Numbered from the stretch's first letter, positions 1 through 8,816 are shown. The stretch is DNA of 64,000 nucleotides from Oscillatoria sp. FACHB-1406 (GCF_014698145.1 NZ_JACJSM010000011.1:62001-126000); one strand, 5' to 3'. Program-made: numbers and translations. The notes: generated from the sequence alone by a model not told the origin.

Positions 1-388
1 TAATATCCTTCTCCTGTTGCAGGAGCAATAACCCTTCTTGCTGATATTGCAGGGCTTCGTGATAATCTTTGAGGTGGCGATAGGCATTCGCGATATTACC
101 GAGAAGTTGCCCCTCCAAACGTCTATCTTGCAGTTCTCGAGCAAGGGCTAAACTCTGACGAGTGTAAGCGATCGCTTGCGGGTAGTCCCCCGAACTGTAG
201 GAGTTGAGTCCGAGGCAACAGAACGAGCGAGCCATTCCTAAGCGATCGTTCGCTGCTTTATAAGCGCGTAAGGCTTTTTGAAAACTCTCGTGCGCGGCAT
301 CAAAATCTCCCTGATTCTGCTGCCGAATGCCATCATCTAGCAAGCGTCTTTGACTGCTATTCGGATATGAGGAAGCAATTTGACTCAT
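1..388 (-). CDS. TPR-repeat protein, N-terminal part (runs off the window)
   Basis: The minus strand reads open from an ATG at 388 to base 1, giving about 129 residues before the window edge; the C-terminal part is outside. Helical repeats of about 40 residues carry the tetratricopeptide pattern, for example 'DYPQAIAYTRQSLALARELQ' and 'DYHEALQYQQEGLLLLQ', with the usual Gly/Ala/Tyr/Ala spacing. TPR arrays are protein-protein interaction scaffolds. Many cyanobacterial proteins of this kind end in a CHAT protease-like domain, but that part is not visible, so no function is assigned. No signal peptide or membrane segment is seen. The reading frame and start are well supported; the exact family is not. 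Confidence 0.75.
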   Translation of the reverse strand, partial: MSQIASSYPNSSQRRLLDDGIRQQNQGDFDAAHESFQKALRAYKAANDRLGMARSFCCLGLNSYSSGDYPQAIAYTRQSLALARELQDRRLEGQLLGNIANAYRHLKDYHEALQYQQEGLLLLQQEKDI

Positions 389-608
389 GAGTCGCGAGCG
401 GATTATCGGGTATATTCGGTGCGCTGGCTTTCGGAACGGGGGAAAATATCTTCCTTCGGCAATTGGGAGGGAAGCAAGCGAAATTCCACTTTTTAGAATC
501 CTGCGTTCCTTGACGGATATGGGGAATTTTCGGTTCGTTCGGACTTATTATTCCCTGACTAAATTATAAAGTTTCTGTAAAGCCCTAAAAAATTCAGAAC
601 TTTCCTAA

Positions 609-1901
609 TTACTCTTTATCTCTTGCTACTCTTTTTTGCTGCGATCTTAAGCGATAAGTATCGATCCCGATCGCGCCCTTAAAATTCGTTTGAGCGATAT
701 TTGCCTGAGTCAAGTTGACTCCAGCCAAAAAAGCACCCTCTAAATTTACTTCACTGAGATTAACCGCCGTCAGGTTGGCTTCTCCTAAATTACTCGCTCT
801 CAAGTCACAACCTGTTAAATTACTGTACAACAAGTTCGCTCTAACCAGTTGTGCCTCAATCAGATTGGCGTTTTCTAAGTTTACACCAATTGCGCTGACC
901 CCATTAAGATTTGCGGCGCGCAAGTTAGCTTCTGAGAGTGCGGCTCCATTAAGGGTACTCTCTGTCAAGATGGCGCTGTGCAGGTAGGCAAAGGGCAGGA
1001 GCGCGCCCGTCAGATTCGCCCGGGTTAAATTCGCGATCGCAAACTTCCCATTCGTTAAATTTGCCCCGGTTAAATTCGCCCCAGTTAAATTCGCTCGATT
1101 AAAACCGCCATTTTTCACCATCGCCTCGGTTAAGTTCGCCCCGCTCAAATTCGCCGTATAAAACCCCGCTCCTTGCAGCCTCGCCCGCGTTAAATTCGCT
1201 CCTGACAGATTCGCTCCCGCAAAATTCGTATCGACTAACTTCGCTTCCGTTAAATCCGCACCGCTCAAAGTCGCACCGTCTAAATTCGCAACTTCCAACA
1301 CTGCCTCCCGGAGATTAGCGCCGCTCAAATTCGCTCCCGGCAATTTGGCTAAGTTCATCGTAGCTTGCTGCAAATTCGCTCCCGATAGCACGGCTAGGGA
1401 TAAATTTGTCTCCGCTAGCGTCGCTTGCTGTAAATTCGCCTTACTCAAATTTGTATTTCTTAAATCTGCGGCCGTTAAATCCGCACTTTCGAGACTCGCT
1501 CCTCGTAAATTGGCTCCCGACAAATTTGCGCTCTGCAATCTGGCACTATCGAGATTGGCAATAATCTTTTTATCTTCCTGTTGGCGCAACCCGAAATCGG
1601 CTCGTTGCAAGTTTGCGCGATCGAGATTTGCAAAAGTTAATTGTCCCCCCACCAACTTAGCATCGCTCAAATCTGCCCCATTCAAGTTCGCCCCACTCAA
1701 GTTCGCCCCGCTCAAATCTGCCCCATTCAAATTCGCCCCGCTCAAATTCGCCCGCCCTAGCTGCGCCTCTGTTAAATCGCACTTGGGACACTCGTTTTTC
1801 TGGAGGAGGCGTTCGACATCTTGGGGGTTAGCCGCACGAGTTGGCAGCGCGAAACTTAGCGTTGCTAGCCAGAATATTAATAAAAATAATTTGAAATTCA
1901 T
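609..1901 (-). CDS. Secreted pentapeptide-repeat protein
   Basis: 430 residues. The first ~23 residues form a signal peptide (hydrophobic run 'LFLLIFWLATLSFALP' then 'TRAA'). Nearly all the rest is A(N/D)LXX pentapeptide repeats such as 'ANLSGANLNGADLSGANLSG', about 70 copies, predicted to fold into a right-handed quadrilateral beta-helix. A short interruption ('FGLRQQEDKKII') lies near residue 105, and a Cys pair ('ECPKC') precedes the first repeat. Such proteins are abundant in cyanobacteria; the role of most, including this one, is unknown. Likely periplasmic or luminal. The repeats make the antisense strand open for long distances, so antisense ORFs here are not genes. Monocistronic, minus strand. 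Confidence 0.9.
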   Translation of the reverse strand: MNFKLFLLIFWLATLSFALPTRAANPQDVERLLQKNECPKCDLTEAQLGRANLSGANLNGADLSGANLSGANLNGADLSDAKLVGGQLTFANLDRANLQRADFGLRQQEDKKIIANLDSARLQSANLSGANLRGASLESADLTAADLRNTNLSKANLQQATLAETNLSLAVLSGANLQQATMNLAKLPGANLSGANLREAVLEVANLDGATLSGADLTEAKLVDTNFAGANLSGANLTRARLQGAGFYTANLSGANLTEAMVKNGGFNRANLTGANLTGANLTNGKFAIANLTRANLTGALLPFAYLHSAILTESTLNGAALSEANLRAANLNGVSAIGVNLENANLIEAQLVRANLLYSNLTGCDLRASNLGEANLTAVNLSEVNLEGAFLAGVNLTQANIAQTNFKGAIGIDTYRLRSQQKRVARDKE

Positions 1902-1935
1902 AGATTAAATGCTGAATGTTGAACTCTGAAGAGCG

Positions 1936-1963
1936 CCCCTCTCCCTAACTCTTGACAGAGGGG
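1936..1963. other. Hairpin between pentapeptide gene and upp
   Basis: Arms CCCCTCT (1936-1942) and AGAGGGG (1957-1963) can pair over a 14-nt loop, followed by a weak T run. It lies between two divergent genes, so it is not an obvious terminator for either; it could be a repeat remnant or part of the upp 5' leader. Confidence 0.3.
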
Positions 1964-2071
1964 AGGTTTTGCACGACCGTTAAGTTAAAGAGATTGAGGA
2001 ATTCCGCCCGAAGCTCGACATTTCTGTAGAGCAGCAATCCGTCATCTATAAATCCATAGTATTTCCCAGCC

Positions 2072-2722
2072 ATGACTTCTCAACTGCGCATTTACGTGCC
2101 AGATCACCCCTTAATTAAACATTGGCTTGCGGTAGCCCGCGATCGCGATACGCCTTCAGTTCTCTTTCGCAGCGCGATGGTAGAGCTAGGGCGCTGGTTG
2201 ACTTACGAAGCAAGTCGCTCCTGGCTGCCCGTGGAAGAAACAACCGTGTACACCCCGCTAGCAGAAACCGCAGCAACAGTTATCGATCCCAGAGTACCAA
2301 CGGCGATTGTCCCCATTTTACGCGCGGGCTTAGCTTTAATCGAAGGCGCTCAGAGCGTGATGCCTTTAGCCTCGATTTACCATCTCGGATTGGTTCGCGA
2401 TGAAGAAACCCTAGAGCCAAGCTGCTACCTCAATAAACTGCCCGATCGCTTTGACGCAGGAACTCGGATTTTGATTCTCGAGCCGATGCTGGCTACCGGC
2501 GGTTCGATTGCAGCGGCGATGGAAGCAATTGTCGCACGAGGCGGCGATCCGGCTTCGATTCGCATTATCTCAATTGTTGCTGCCCCGCCCGCTTTGCAAA
2601 AGCTCAGTCAAAAGTATCCTCAATTGAATATTTACAGCGCCATCATTGACGAAGGGGTAAACGAGAAAGGCTATATTGTTCCGGGTTTGGGCGATGCGGG
2701 CGATCGCGCTTTTGGAACTTAA
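2072..2722 (+). CDS. upp: Uracil phosphoribosyltransferase
   Basis: 216 residues, usual length for the family. Converts uracil and PRPP to UMP in pyrimidine salvage, in the cytoplasm. Visible signatures: N-terminal 'HPLIKHWLAVARD' with a few residues after it unlike E. coli, the middle 'VPILRAGLALIEG', the PRPP-binding loop around residues 133-145 ('LEPMLATGGSIAAAMEAI', normally 'DPMLATGGS'; the first acidic residue is Glu), and the C-terminal 'VPGLGDAGDRAFGT' uracil-binding end. The ATG at 2072 starts directly on the conserved N-terminus. Stand-alone gene on the + strand; pyrD, the de novo enzyme, is 56 kb away in the same window. Confidence 0.93.
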   Translation: MTSQLRIYVPDHPLIKHWLAVARDRDTPSVLFRSAMVELGRWLTYEASRSWLPVEETTVYTPLAETAATVIDPRVPTAIVPILRAGLALIEGAQSVMPLASIYHLGLVRDEETLEPSCYLNKLPDRFDAGTRILILEPMLATGGSIAAAMEAIVARGGDPASIRIISIVAAPPALQKLSQKYPQLNIYSAIIDEGVNEKGYIVPGLGDAGDRAFGT

Positions 2723-2790
2723 GCTGGCGATGAGTGCATAAAACTTGCGTCAGTCCTTGAGATAACGTAGAAGAATAGCGATTTTGAAAA

Positions 2791-3111
2791 ATGAGTCAAA
2801 TTTTAGAGCTTATGAGTCAACGCGATGGGTTTGGGAATGGATTTTTACTCGGAGCGGTTGTCGGCGGTTTAGTCGGCGGCTTAGTTGGCGCGATCGCAAC
2901 TTCGCGACGACAGGACACCTCCGAGCGCGAAAGCATCTTAGTTGAAGCAACGGAAGCGACTAACGACGAAACCGGCGGCATTGAAGGCACTCGTCGCAGT
3001 TTGGAAACAAAAATTGCTCAGTTGAATGCCGCCATTGATGACGTGCGGCAACAATTGAACTCTGTCAACCGCAATGGGACTGAATTGGAGCGGGAGTATC
3101 GAGAGCGATGA
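2791..3111 (+). CDS. Small membrane-anchored protein with Gly-rich helix and coiled coil
   Basis: 106 residues. Residues ~13-35 are a Gly/Val/Leu-rich membrane segment with the small-residue pattern 'GAVVGGLVGGLVGAIATS', followed by 'RRQ' and then an acidic, Gln/Glu-rich stretch ending in a probable coiled coil ('LNAAIDDVRQQLNSVNR'). The layout (one N-terminal transmembrane helix plus cytoplasmic amphipathic tail) resembles YtxH-like or general-stress membrane proteins, but there is no diagnostic motif and I assign no function. It starts 68 bp after upp on the same strand and could be co-transcribed. Confidence 0.65.
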   Translation: MSQILELMSQRDGFGNGFLLGAVVGGLVGGLVGAIATSRRQDTSERESILVEATEATNDETGGIEGTRRSLETKIAQLNAAIDDVRQQLNSVNRNGTELEREYRER

Positions 3112-3381
3112 TTAAGAATGGATAATGGATAACGAATGGCGATTGCTTTATCGTTGACATTTTGCAAAAATTTTGATATGGGCAACTGCTTTGACATAAG
3201 AGAATTTTTAGACTTGCCATTCCCCATCGCTGACGGGAGGAGGCTCGCTCCAATACGCTCGTAGCATCTTCGCCCGAGACGCGATCGATTTCCCGCGCAC
3301 CCGTAAGATCGATTTGATACAATCAAACCATCGAATTGCTCCCACTTTTACTTTTACAAGGTCATAACCGTTTAAACCGCG

Positions 3382-3672
3382 ATGATTGCAAACGAGGCTT
3401 CTGTGTTACTAATCAATACCTTAATTCAATTTCTAGCGCTCTACCAGTTAGTCTTAATCGTGCGAATTTTACTAACTTGGTTTCAAACGATGGAATGGGC
3501 GAATCAAATTGCTTCTTTCCTCAGCCCGATTACCGATCCGTTCCTCAATCTCTTCCGCTCCTTTATTCCGCCACTGGGAGGTCTTGATTTATCGCCCATG
3601 CTCGCTTTCTTTGCAATTTATATCCTTCAACAAGTGCTAACTCAAGTGGGAAGTGCCGCACTAAGTTATTAA
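3382..3672 (+). CDS. YggT family membrane protein
   Basis: 96 residues with two hydrophobic helices separated by the family signature: 'LLINTLIQFLALYQLVLIVRILLTWF' and, after 'FLSPITDPFLNLFRSFIPPLGGLDLSPML', a second helix 'AFFAIYILQQVL'. The P-I-T-D-P-(F/Y)-L-x(2)-(F/I)-R motif is the hallmark of YggT/Ycf19 proteins. In cyanobacteria and plastids relatives influence thylakoid or nucleoid organisation and osmotic stress; the role here is inferred only from family. The ATG at 3382 fits the family start. A clear terminator follows at 3699. Confidence 0.9.
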   Translation: MIANEASVLLINTLIQFLALYQLVLIVRILLTWFQTMEWANQIASFLSPITDPFLNLFRSFIPPLGGLDLSPMLAFFAIYILQQVLTQVGSAALSY

Positions 3673-3698
3673 AAACTCGTGCGGGTTTGCACCAATAT

Positions 3699-3738
3699 AA
3701 AGGGGTTTAGGCGATCGCGAATCTGACCCCTTTTTTTT
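3699..3738 (+). terminator. Rho-independent terminator of the YggT gene
   Basis: Arms AAAGGGGT (3699-3706) and ACCCCTTT (3726-3733) pair perfectly, and the 3' arm runs into eight consecutive T. It lies 26 bp after the YggT stop codon. The loop contains a GCGATCGC (HIP1) site. Confidence 0.8.
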
Positions 3739-3820
3739 ATGCGCAAAGCAGCGAGAATTCAGAGTTGAAAGTGGGAAAAATAGGGAAATAGAACTGCACG
3801 AACCTCAAAACCTAGGAGCG

Positions 3821-5881
3821 ATGAGCATCCAACGAAAAACTCGAATCGGATACATAAAACTCAGTTTGGCGCTCTGCTCGTTCCTTTCTCCCCCAGTCTC
3901 CGCCCAATCCTTCCCACCCGCAACGCTAGCACGCGAAGGGAGCGGCCCGATCCGCTTAGTCGGGCAGGGCGATTGGAGCAGCCTAGAAATCCCAATTCAG
4001 TACGACAATCCAGCCGTCGTACTCCTCGATCGCGGTGCAACCTTAGTCCGGCGCGATGGCAGCTATACCGCCCCAAAATCGGGACAAATTTTTGGGAAAT
4101 TAACCTCCGATGTTTTGACTTCCCCCTTCACCTACTCTCTCGATTTACCGCCCGTTCCCACCGGCCAATACTACGATGTCGATAACAACGGCAAACCCGA
4201 TCCCGGCGTACAAATTTGGGCGGTGACGCTCGCCAATAACGCCATCCTCACCCCCGACGAACCCTACCTTTCCCCCGTCGAACAATTAACCCAACTCTCC
4301 GTTCCCATCGATTCTCTGCTCGTAACACCGCCAACCGGCAAAGATAGCCTCGCTGAAACCTGCGGTGGGACGCTCTTAGTTTACGCAGCAGAAGCAGGAC
4401 AGGGCTTTCCGTCAGGATTTGGGGCGGACGGGAAGTTATTTACCGCAGACGATCCGATCGCAGCCCTACCTCAAGGCTATACCGTCGTGCGCTTAAAGCG
4501 AGAAGGCTTTCAATTCGATCGCTCCCGAGAGGCAATTGTCTTTTTAAGGGAGCGCCCGGAAGATGGGACAACGGATTTCTCCCAACTCAGCTATACAGCT
4601 TCCTTCGATGCGCTGATCGACTTGCTGAAAAAGCGCTACGCTTATACCGAGTTGCGCGGCATCGATTGGGACGCTTGGCGCAAGCAGTACCGCCCCCAAA
4701 TAGCCGCCGCCGAAAAACAGCGGGATGCTACCGCTTATTTTACCATTCTCGACGAAATCGCGCAGGCAATGCGAGATACTCACGTTCAGGTCTTAGGTGC
4801 TGCTGAAGTGATTGCACCCCGATTGCAAGCTCAATTAGCCGATTTTAACGGCTCATTCGGCATCGAAGCGGTCGAACTCGCCGACGGGCGGGTGCTGGTA
4901 CAGCGGGTTATGCCCGGAAGTGCTGCCGATCGCGCTGGAATTGAACCCCTCAGCGAAATTATCGCTACGAATGGCATCGCGATCCGCGATCGCATCGCCC
5001 AACTCACTCAAACCTCTTTCGCCGCCACCCCAGAAACCCGCCGCTTAGATGCCGTAACGCGCGCGCTCCGCTTTCCAGCCCGCACCCCAGTTGCCCTACG
5101 CTACCGCACCCCAACCGGAACCCTCCAAGAAAAAACCCTAACCGCCGTCTGGCTTCCCTTACCCGAACCGCTAGACTTAGCTCGCATCTATCCCACCTCG
5201 CGCACGCTAGCGCGAGGGGGTAAGCAATATGGATACCTGCGCTGGACGAGCTTTCGCGATAGCAGCGAAGAAATCGCGCGCTTCAGATATTCCCTCAATC
5301 GATTCAAGCAAGCAGGCGTTTCCGGTTTGATTCTCGATTTGCGGGAAAATGAGGGCGGCAGCGTAGCGCTGTTAATGTCGCTGCTATCTTTCTTTTGGAG
5401 CGAGAACAAGCCCTTATTGCTCGATCGCACGATTAGCGAACGAGCCGATATCGCGACTGGCACCTTTATTCCCTACTCTTCTTTTGAAATTCCCGCTAAT
5501 TTACCCATATTTTCCCCCACGCCGGATTCCTACTACGGCGGAAAAGTTGCCATCTTAGTAAGCGATAAATGCGTCAGTGCCTGCGAATTTTTTGCCGATT
5601 GGATGCAGCGCTACGGGCGAGGTGTCGCGATTGGCGCGCATTCCACCAGCGGAGCGGGCGGTTCTGTGGCTTGGGTTCCCCTCCCAGACGATACGATCTT
5701 TACCTACACTTATACTCGCGAACTCGATCGCCAGGGCCAGCCTTATATCGAAGGGCGAGGAGTGCAGCCCGAAGTGCGCGTGCCGATAACAGAGGAGTAC
5801 GCGCGCGCGATCCTCGAGGGGAAGGATCCGCTCCTAGAAGCTGCGATCGACTACTTACAAGGGTCTGCGAGTCCGGAGTAG
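3821..5881 (+). CDS. S41-family (C-terminal-processing-like) serine peptidase, exported
   Basis: 686 residues. A signal peptide ('LSLALCSFLSPPVSAQS') directs export. A non-catalytic N-terminal domain of ~250 residues precedes a helical region with 'DTHVQVLG', a PDZ-like segment (~330-430; 'VMPGSAADRAGIEPLSEIIA') and the S41 core (~460-660; 'YLRWTSFRDSSEEIARFR', 'LILDLRENEGGSVALLMSLL', 'VSDKCVSACEFFADWMQ'). The Ser of 'CVSACEF' (~residue 585) aligns with the CtpA/Tsp nucleophile. The catalytic Lys expected about 25 residues later in a 'GKG' motif is not present: the stretch reads 'GAHSTSGAGGS'. The enzyme may be inactive or use another base. The start has AGGAG just upstream. Monocistronic; 56 bp separate it from the mutase. 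Confidence 0.82.
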   Translation: MSIQRKTRIGYIKLSLALCSFLSPPVSAQSFPPATLAREGSGPIRLVGQGDWSSLEIPIQYDNPAVVLLDRGATLVRRDGSYTAPKSGQIFGKLTSDVLTSPFTYSLDLPPVPTGQYYDVDNNGKPDPGVQIWAVTLANNAILTPDEPYLSPVEQLTQLSVPIDSLLVTPPTGKDSLAETCGGTLLVYAAEAGQGFPSGFGADGKLFTADDPIAALPQGYTVVRLKREGFQFDRSREAIVFLRERPEDGTTDFSQLSYTASFDALIDLLKKRYAYTELRGIDWDAWRKQYRPQIAAAEKQRDATAYFTILDEIAQAMRDTHVQVLGAAEVIAPRLQAQLADFNGSFGIEAVELADGRVLVQRVMPGSAADRAGIEPLSEIIATNGIAIRDRIAQLTQTSFAATPETRRLDAVTRALRFPARTPVALRYRTPTGTLQEKTLTAVWLPLPEPLDLARIYPTSRTLARGGKQYGYLRWTSFRDSSEEIARFRYSLNRFKQAGVSGLILDLRENEGGSVALLMSLLSFFWSENKPLLLDRTISERADIATGTFIPYSSFEIPANLPIFSPTPDSYYGGKVAILVSDKCVSACEFFADWMQRYGRGVAIGAHSTSGAGGSVAWVPLPDDTIFTYTYTRELDRQGQPYIEGRGVQPEVRVPITEEYARAILEGKDPLLEAAIDYLQGSASPE

Positions 5882-5937
5882 GAGGCGCGCTAGTATATGC
5901 TAAGTTGAGCTAGGAAATCCAAGGCAAGAGGTTTGTA

Positions 5938-7380
5938 ATGGGAATTGCCGCGAATCAAATTAAATTTGGGACTGATGGGTGGCGGGGAGTAATTGCCGCC
6001 GATTTTACCTTTGAACGATTGACCATGTTAGCGACGCTAGCCGCAGAAGTGCTAGCCCAAAATTATGGCGATGTGGAGAATAATCGCTTAATTTTAATCG
6101 GTTACGATCGTCGCTTCATGGCTGAAGATTTTGCGCGGGCGGCAGCCGAAGCCGTGCAAGCGGCGGGTTACGATGTTAAGTTGGCTTCCGGTTATTCTCC
6201 TACGCCTGCCTTGAGTTGGGCGGCAAAAGCCCAAAAAGCGCTCGGTGCTTTAGTCATCACTGCCAGTCACAACCCGGCAAAATATTTGGGACTGAAGGTG
6301 AAAGGCGCATTTGGCGGTTCGGTGGCCCCCGAAATTACCCAGCAAATCGAAGCGCTGATTCCGCAAGGGCAGCGGGTAGCCGAAACGCCGGGGACGCTCG
6401 AAGAATTCGATCCTTGGGAGAGTTACTGCGAGGGATTGCGCGCTTGCGTGCGCGTGGAGCCGATTCGGGAGGCCATCGTTGCCGGAAAACTCAAGCTTTG
6501 GGTGGATGTGATGCACGGGGCGGCGGCGAGCGGCTTATCGCGCTTGTTAGGAACCCAAGTTGAGGAGTTAAACTGCGATCGGGATCCGCTGTTTGGTGGT
6601 GGCGCGCCGGAACCTTTACCTAAGTATATCCCGGAGCTTCTCGCGGTTGTTAAAGCCGCAGCAGAGCGGGGCGAGGGAGAAATGCGCGTTGGCTTGGTTT
6701 TTGATGGCGATTGCGATCGCATCGCAGCGGTAGACGGGCAAGGCAATTTCCTCAGTTCCCAAATCCTCATCCCGATCTTAATCGACCATCTCTCCCGCGC
6801 GCGAGGGATGACGGGAGAAGTTGTGAAAACCGTCAGCGGTTCCGACTTAATTCCTAAGTTGGCAGAGTTATACGAACTGCCCCTCTATCAAACGCCGATT
6901 GGTTATAAATATGTGGGCGATCGCATGATGGCTGTCCCTGCCCTCCTCGGCGGCGAAGAGTCCGGCGGTATCGGCTACGGACATCATATTCCCGAACGCG
7001 ATGCCCTCCTTTCTGCCCTCTACGTTCTCGAAGCGGTGGTCGAGTCCGGTCGAGATTTAGGGGAATTTTATGCCCAGTTACAGGAGAAAGCGGGGTTTTT
7101 CTCGGATTACGATCGCATCGACCTGCCTTTAGCGGGAATGGACGTGCGACAGCGCTTGCTGGAGCGGTTGCAAAGCGAACCTCTGGTTGAAATTGCCGGA
7201 CAGTCGGTGGTGGATTGTTTAACCGTCGATGGTTACAAATTCCGCCTCACCGATGGTAGCTGGCTATTGATTCGCTTCAGTGGCACCGAACCCGTTTTGC
7301 GCTTATACTGCGAGGCGGCAAATTTGGAGCGAGTCCGAGAAATTCTAGAATGGGCGCGGGATTGGGCAAATTCTGTTTAA
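5938..7380 (+). CDS. Phosphoglucomutase/phosphomannomutase (alpha-D-phosphohexomutase)
   Basis: 480 residues, normal for the superfamily. Interconverts sugar 1- and 6-phosphates, feeding glycogen and nucleotide-sugar synthesis. All four signature loops are visible: N-terminal 'FGTDGWRG', phosphoserine loop 'TASHNPAKYLGLKVKG' (~residue 105), metal-binding 'DGDCDRIAAVD' (~260), sugar-binding 'GGEESGGIGYGHHIPERDA' (~340) and phosphate-binding 'RFSGTEPVLRLYCEA' (~455). Glucose versus mannose specificity cannot be settled from motifs. Starts with ATG after 'GGCAAGAGG'. A long gap with several RNA-like structures follows. Confidence 0.92.
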   Translation: MGIAANQIKFGTDGWRGVIAADFTFERLTMLATLAAEVLAQNYGDVENNRLILIGYDRRFMAEDFARAAAEAVQAAGYDVKLASGYSPTPALSWAAKAQKALGALVITASHNPAKYLGLKVKGAFGGSVAPEITQQIEALIPQGQRVAETPGTLEEFDPWESYCEGLRACVRVEPIREAIVAGKLKLWVDVMHGAAASGLSRLLGTQVEELNCDRDPLFGGGAPEPLPKYIPELLAVVKAAAERGEGEMRVGLVFDGDCDRIAAVDGQGNFLSSQILIPILIDHLSRARGMTGEVVKTVSGSDLIPKLAELYELPLYQTPIGYKYVGDRMMAVPALLGGEESGGIGYGHHIPERDALLSALYVLEAVVESGRDLGEFYAQLQEKAGFFSDYDRIDLPLAGMDVRQRLLERLQSEPLVEIAGQSVVDCLTVDGYKFRLTDGSWLLIRFSGTEPVLRLYCEAANLERVREILEWARDWANSV

Positions 7381-7393
7381 CAATTGGGAGAGA

Positions 7394-7471
7394 AAGGGGG
7401 AAAACCTAACGATTAAACCTAGGGTTTGACTCCTCAGTCAGATGCGACGTAATTTTAAATTTTTCCCCCTT
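7394..7471 (+). ncRNA. Candidate branched RNA structure or terminator after the mutase gene
   Basis: AAGGGGGAAAA (7394-7404) and TTTTCCCCCTT (7461-7471) form a perfect 11-bp closing stem. Between them two small hairpins can form: AAACC-TAG-GGTTT and GACT-CCTC-AGTC, giving a three-way-junction-like fold of 78 nt. It starts 13 bp after the mutase stop codon, so it may be a 3' UTR element, processed RNA or elaborate terminator. Paired by hand only. The remainder of the gap to 7556 shows nothing I can name. Confidence 0.35.
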
Positions 7472-7555
7472 CTTCAGCGATTGAAGAATTCACTTCAAAC
7501 CGACTTTTCAATCTGCCATCCACAACTTACAATTGAAATATGCAAGATTGGCATA

Positions 7556-7585
7556 TTGACATTTTAACCGCCTTAGCAGTGTAGT
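7556..7585 (+). promoter_or_regulatory. Sigma-70-like promoter inside the mutase-rdgB gap
   Basis: TTGACA at 7556-7561 is an exact -35 consensus; TGTAGT at 7580-7585 (4 of 6 to TATAAT) lies 18 bp further on. The predicted transcript would start near 7592, about 150 nt before rdgB and 135 nt before the terminator-like hairpin at 7707. Confidence 0.45.
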
Positions 7586-7591
7586 CACTCC

Positions 7592-7726
7592 TAAGCCTCG
7601 CGAATTAGGATTCGGTTAATCGACCAGCCGAACGGTTTCTGCTTTAGAGCAACTGCCCCGACTCGATTCGGAGATTCGGTCTTCACTTTCGCTCCACAGA
7701 CTATTCCCGCAAGTCTTGCGGTTTTT
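7592..7726 (+). ncRNA. Candidate small RNA or attenuated rdgB leader
   Basis: Between the promoter at 7556 and a terminator at 7707-7726 lie about 135 nt with several possible stems: CGAAT-TAGG-ATTCG (7600-7613), TTCGG/CCGAA just downstream, and a final CCGCA-AGTCT-TGCGG hairpin (7707-7721) followed by TTTTT. The terminator is 15 bp before the rdgB ATG, so the RNA is either an independent sRNA or a leader in which most transcripts stop before rdgB. No leader ORF with an obvious codon bias was seen. Confidence 0.4.
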
Positions 7727-7741
7727 AGACTTTTAATTACG

Positions 7742-8314
7742 ATGAGAACGTTAATTGTTGCAAGTAGCAATCCCGGTAAAGTGCGCGAAATGGAGGCTTA
7801 TTTAAGTCAGTTCGACTGGAAATGGGGCTTGATGCCGCCGGGATTGGAAATCGAGGAAACAGGAACGACCTTTGCCGAAAATGCTTGCTTGAAAGCGAGT
7901 GTTGTTGCGAAAGCGACGGGAGAATGGGCGATCGCGGACGATTCGGGCTTAGCGGTGGACGCGCTCGACGGCGCGCCCGGAATTTATTCCGCTCGCTATG
8001 CGGCAACCGATAGCGAGCGCATCGCCCGAGTTTTGTCCGAATTAGGAAACACCGATCGCCGCAGCGCCCAATTCGTGTGCGCGATCGCGATCGCCCGCCC
8101 CGACGGCTCAATTGCCCTCCAAACTGAAGGCATCTGCCCGGGAGAAATACTCCGGGAACCCCAAGGAACAGAAGGATTTGGCTACGATCCAATCTTTTAC
8201 GTTCCGGAGTTGCAGATGACCTTTGCACAAATGCCCGCAGAAGTCAAGCACGAAATCAGTCACCGCGCTAGAGCTTTTGCTGTTTTACTCTCTCAACAGT
8301 CAGTCCTCGATTAA
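7742..8314 (+). CDS. rdgB: dITP/XTP pyrophosphatase (RdgB/HAM1)
   Basis: 190 residues. Hydrolyses dITP, XTP and related non-canonical nucleoside triphosphates to monophosphates, keeping deaminated purines out of DNA and RNA. Visible motifs: 'VASSNPGKVREME' at the N-terminus (nucleotide binding), 'FAENACLKA', catalytic/metal 'ADDSGLAVDALDGAPGIYSARYA' (~residues 65-88) and 'GFGYDPIFYVPE' (~145). Length and motif order match the family. Start ATG follows a terminator-like hairpin by only 15 bp and has no strong Shine-Dalgarno, which suggests leader control. Its end is 18 bp from the end of convergent glnB. Confidence 0.94.
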   Translation: MRTLIVASSNPGKVREMEAYLSQFDWKWGLMPPGLEIEETGTTFAENACLKASVVAKATGEWAIADDSGLAVDALDGAPGIYSARYAATDSERIARVLSELGNTDRRSAQFVCAIAIARPDGSIALQTEGICPGEILREPQGTEGFGYDPIFYVPELQMTFAQMPAEVKHEISHRARAFAVLLSQQSVLD

Positions 8315-8332
8315 CTTTTCCATCGACCGTCT

Positions 8333-8683
<351 letters not shown>

Positions 8684-8759
8684 TTACACGACGGTCTATT
8701 ACATTTCTCGTCTATTAAGATACATGATTCCTACCGAACAAGTGAAACTGGATTTACAG

Positions 8760-8789
8760 AAAAAAAATCCCCTGACGTTCGGTCAGAGG
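8760..8789 (-). terminator. Minus-strand Rho-independent terminator upstream of glnB
   Basis: On the minus strand CCTCTGAC and GTCAGGGG pair (one U-G wobble) around a CGAAC loop, then A and a run of eight T (ending at 8760). It would end a minus-strand transcript arriving from beyond 8790, before the glnB promoter. On the + strand the same palindrome has no T run, so its direction is clear. Confidence 0.7.
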
Positions 8790-8816
8790 AGAATTAACCA
8801 GGGTGCATCTACCAAT

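Noticed and set aside
715-1908. Long + strand open frames antisense to the pentapeptide gene
   Set aside because: Codon periodicity of the repeat leaves the antisense strand open; the products are Lys/Phe/Ala repeats mirroring the sense repeats, without ribosome sites.
8721-8734. NtcA box upstream of glnB
   Set aside because: The sequence is GTA-N8-GTA, not GTA-N8-TAC, and the distance to a TAATAG -10 is about 19 rather than 22-23 nt.
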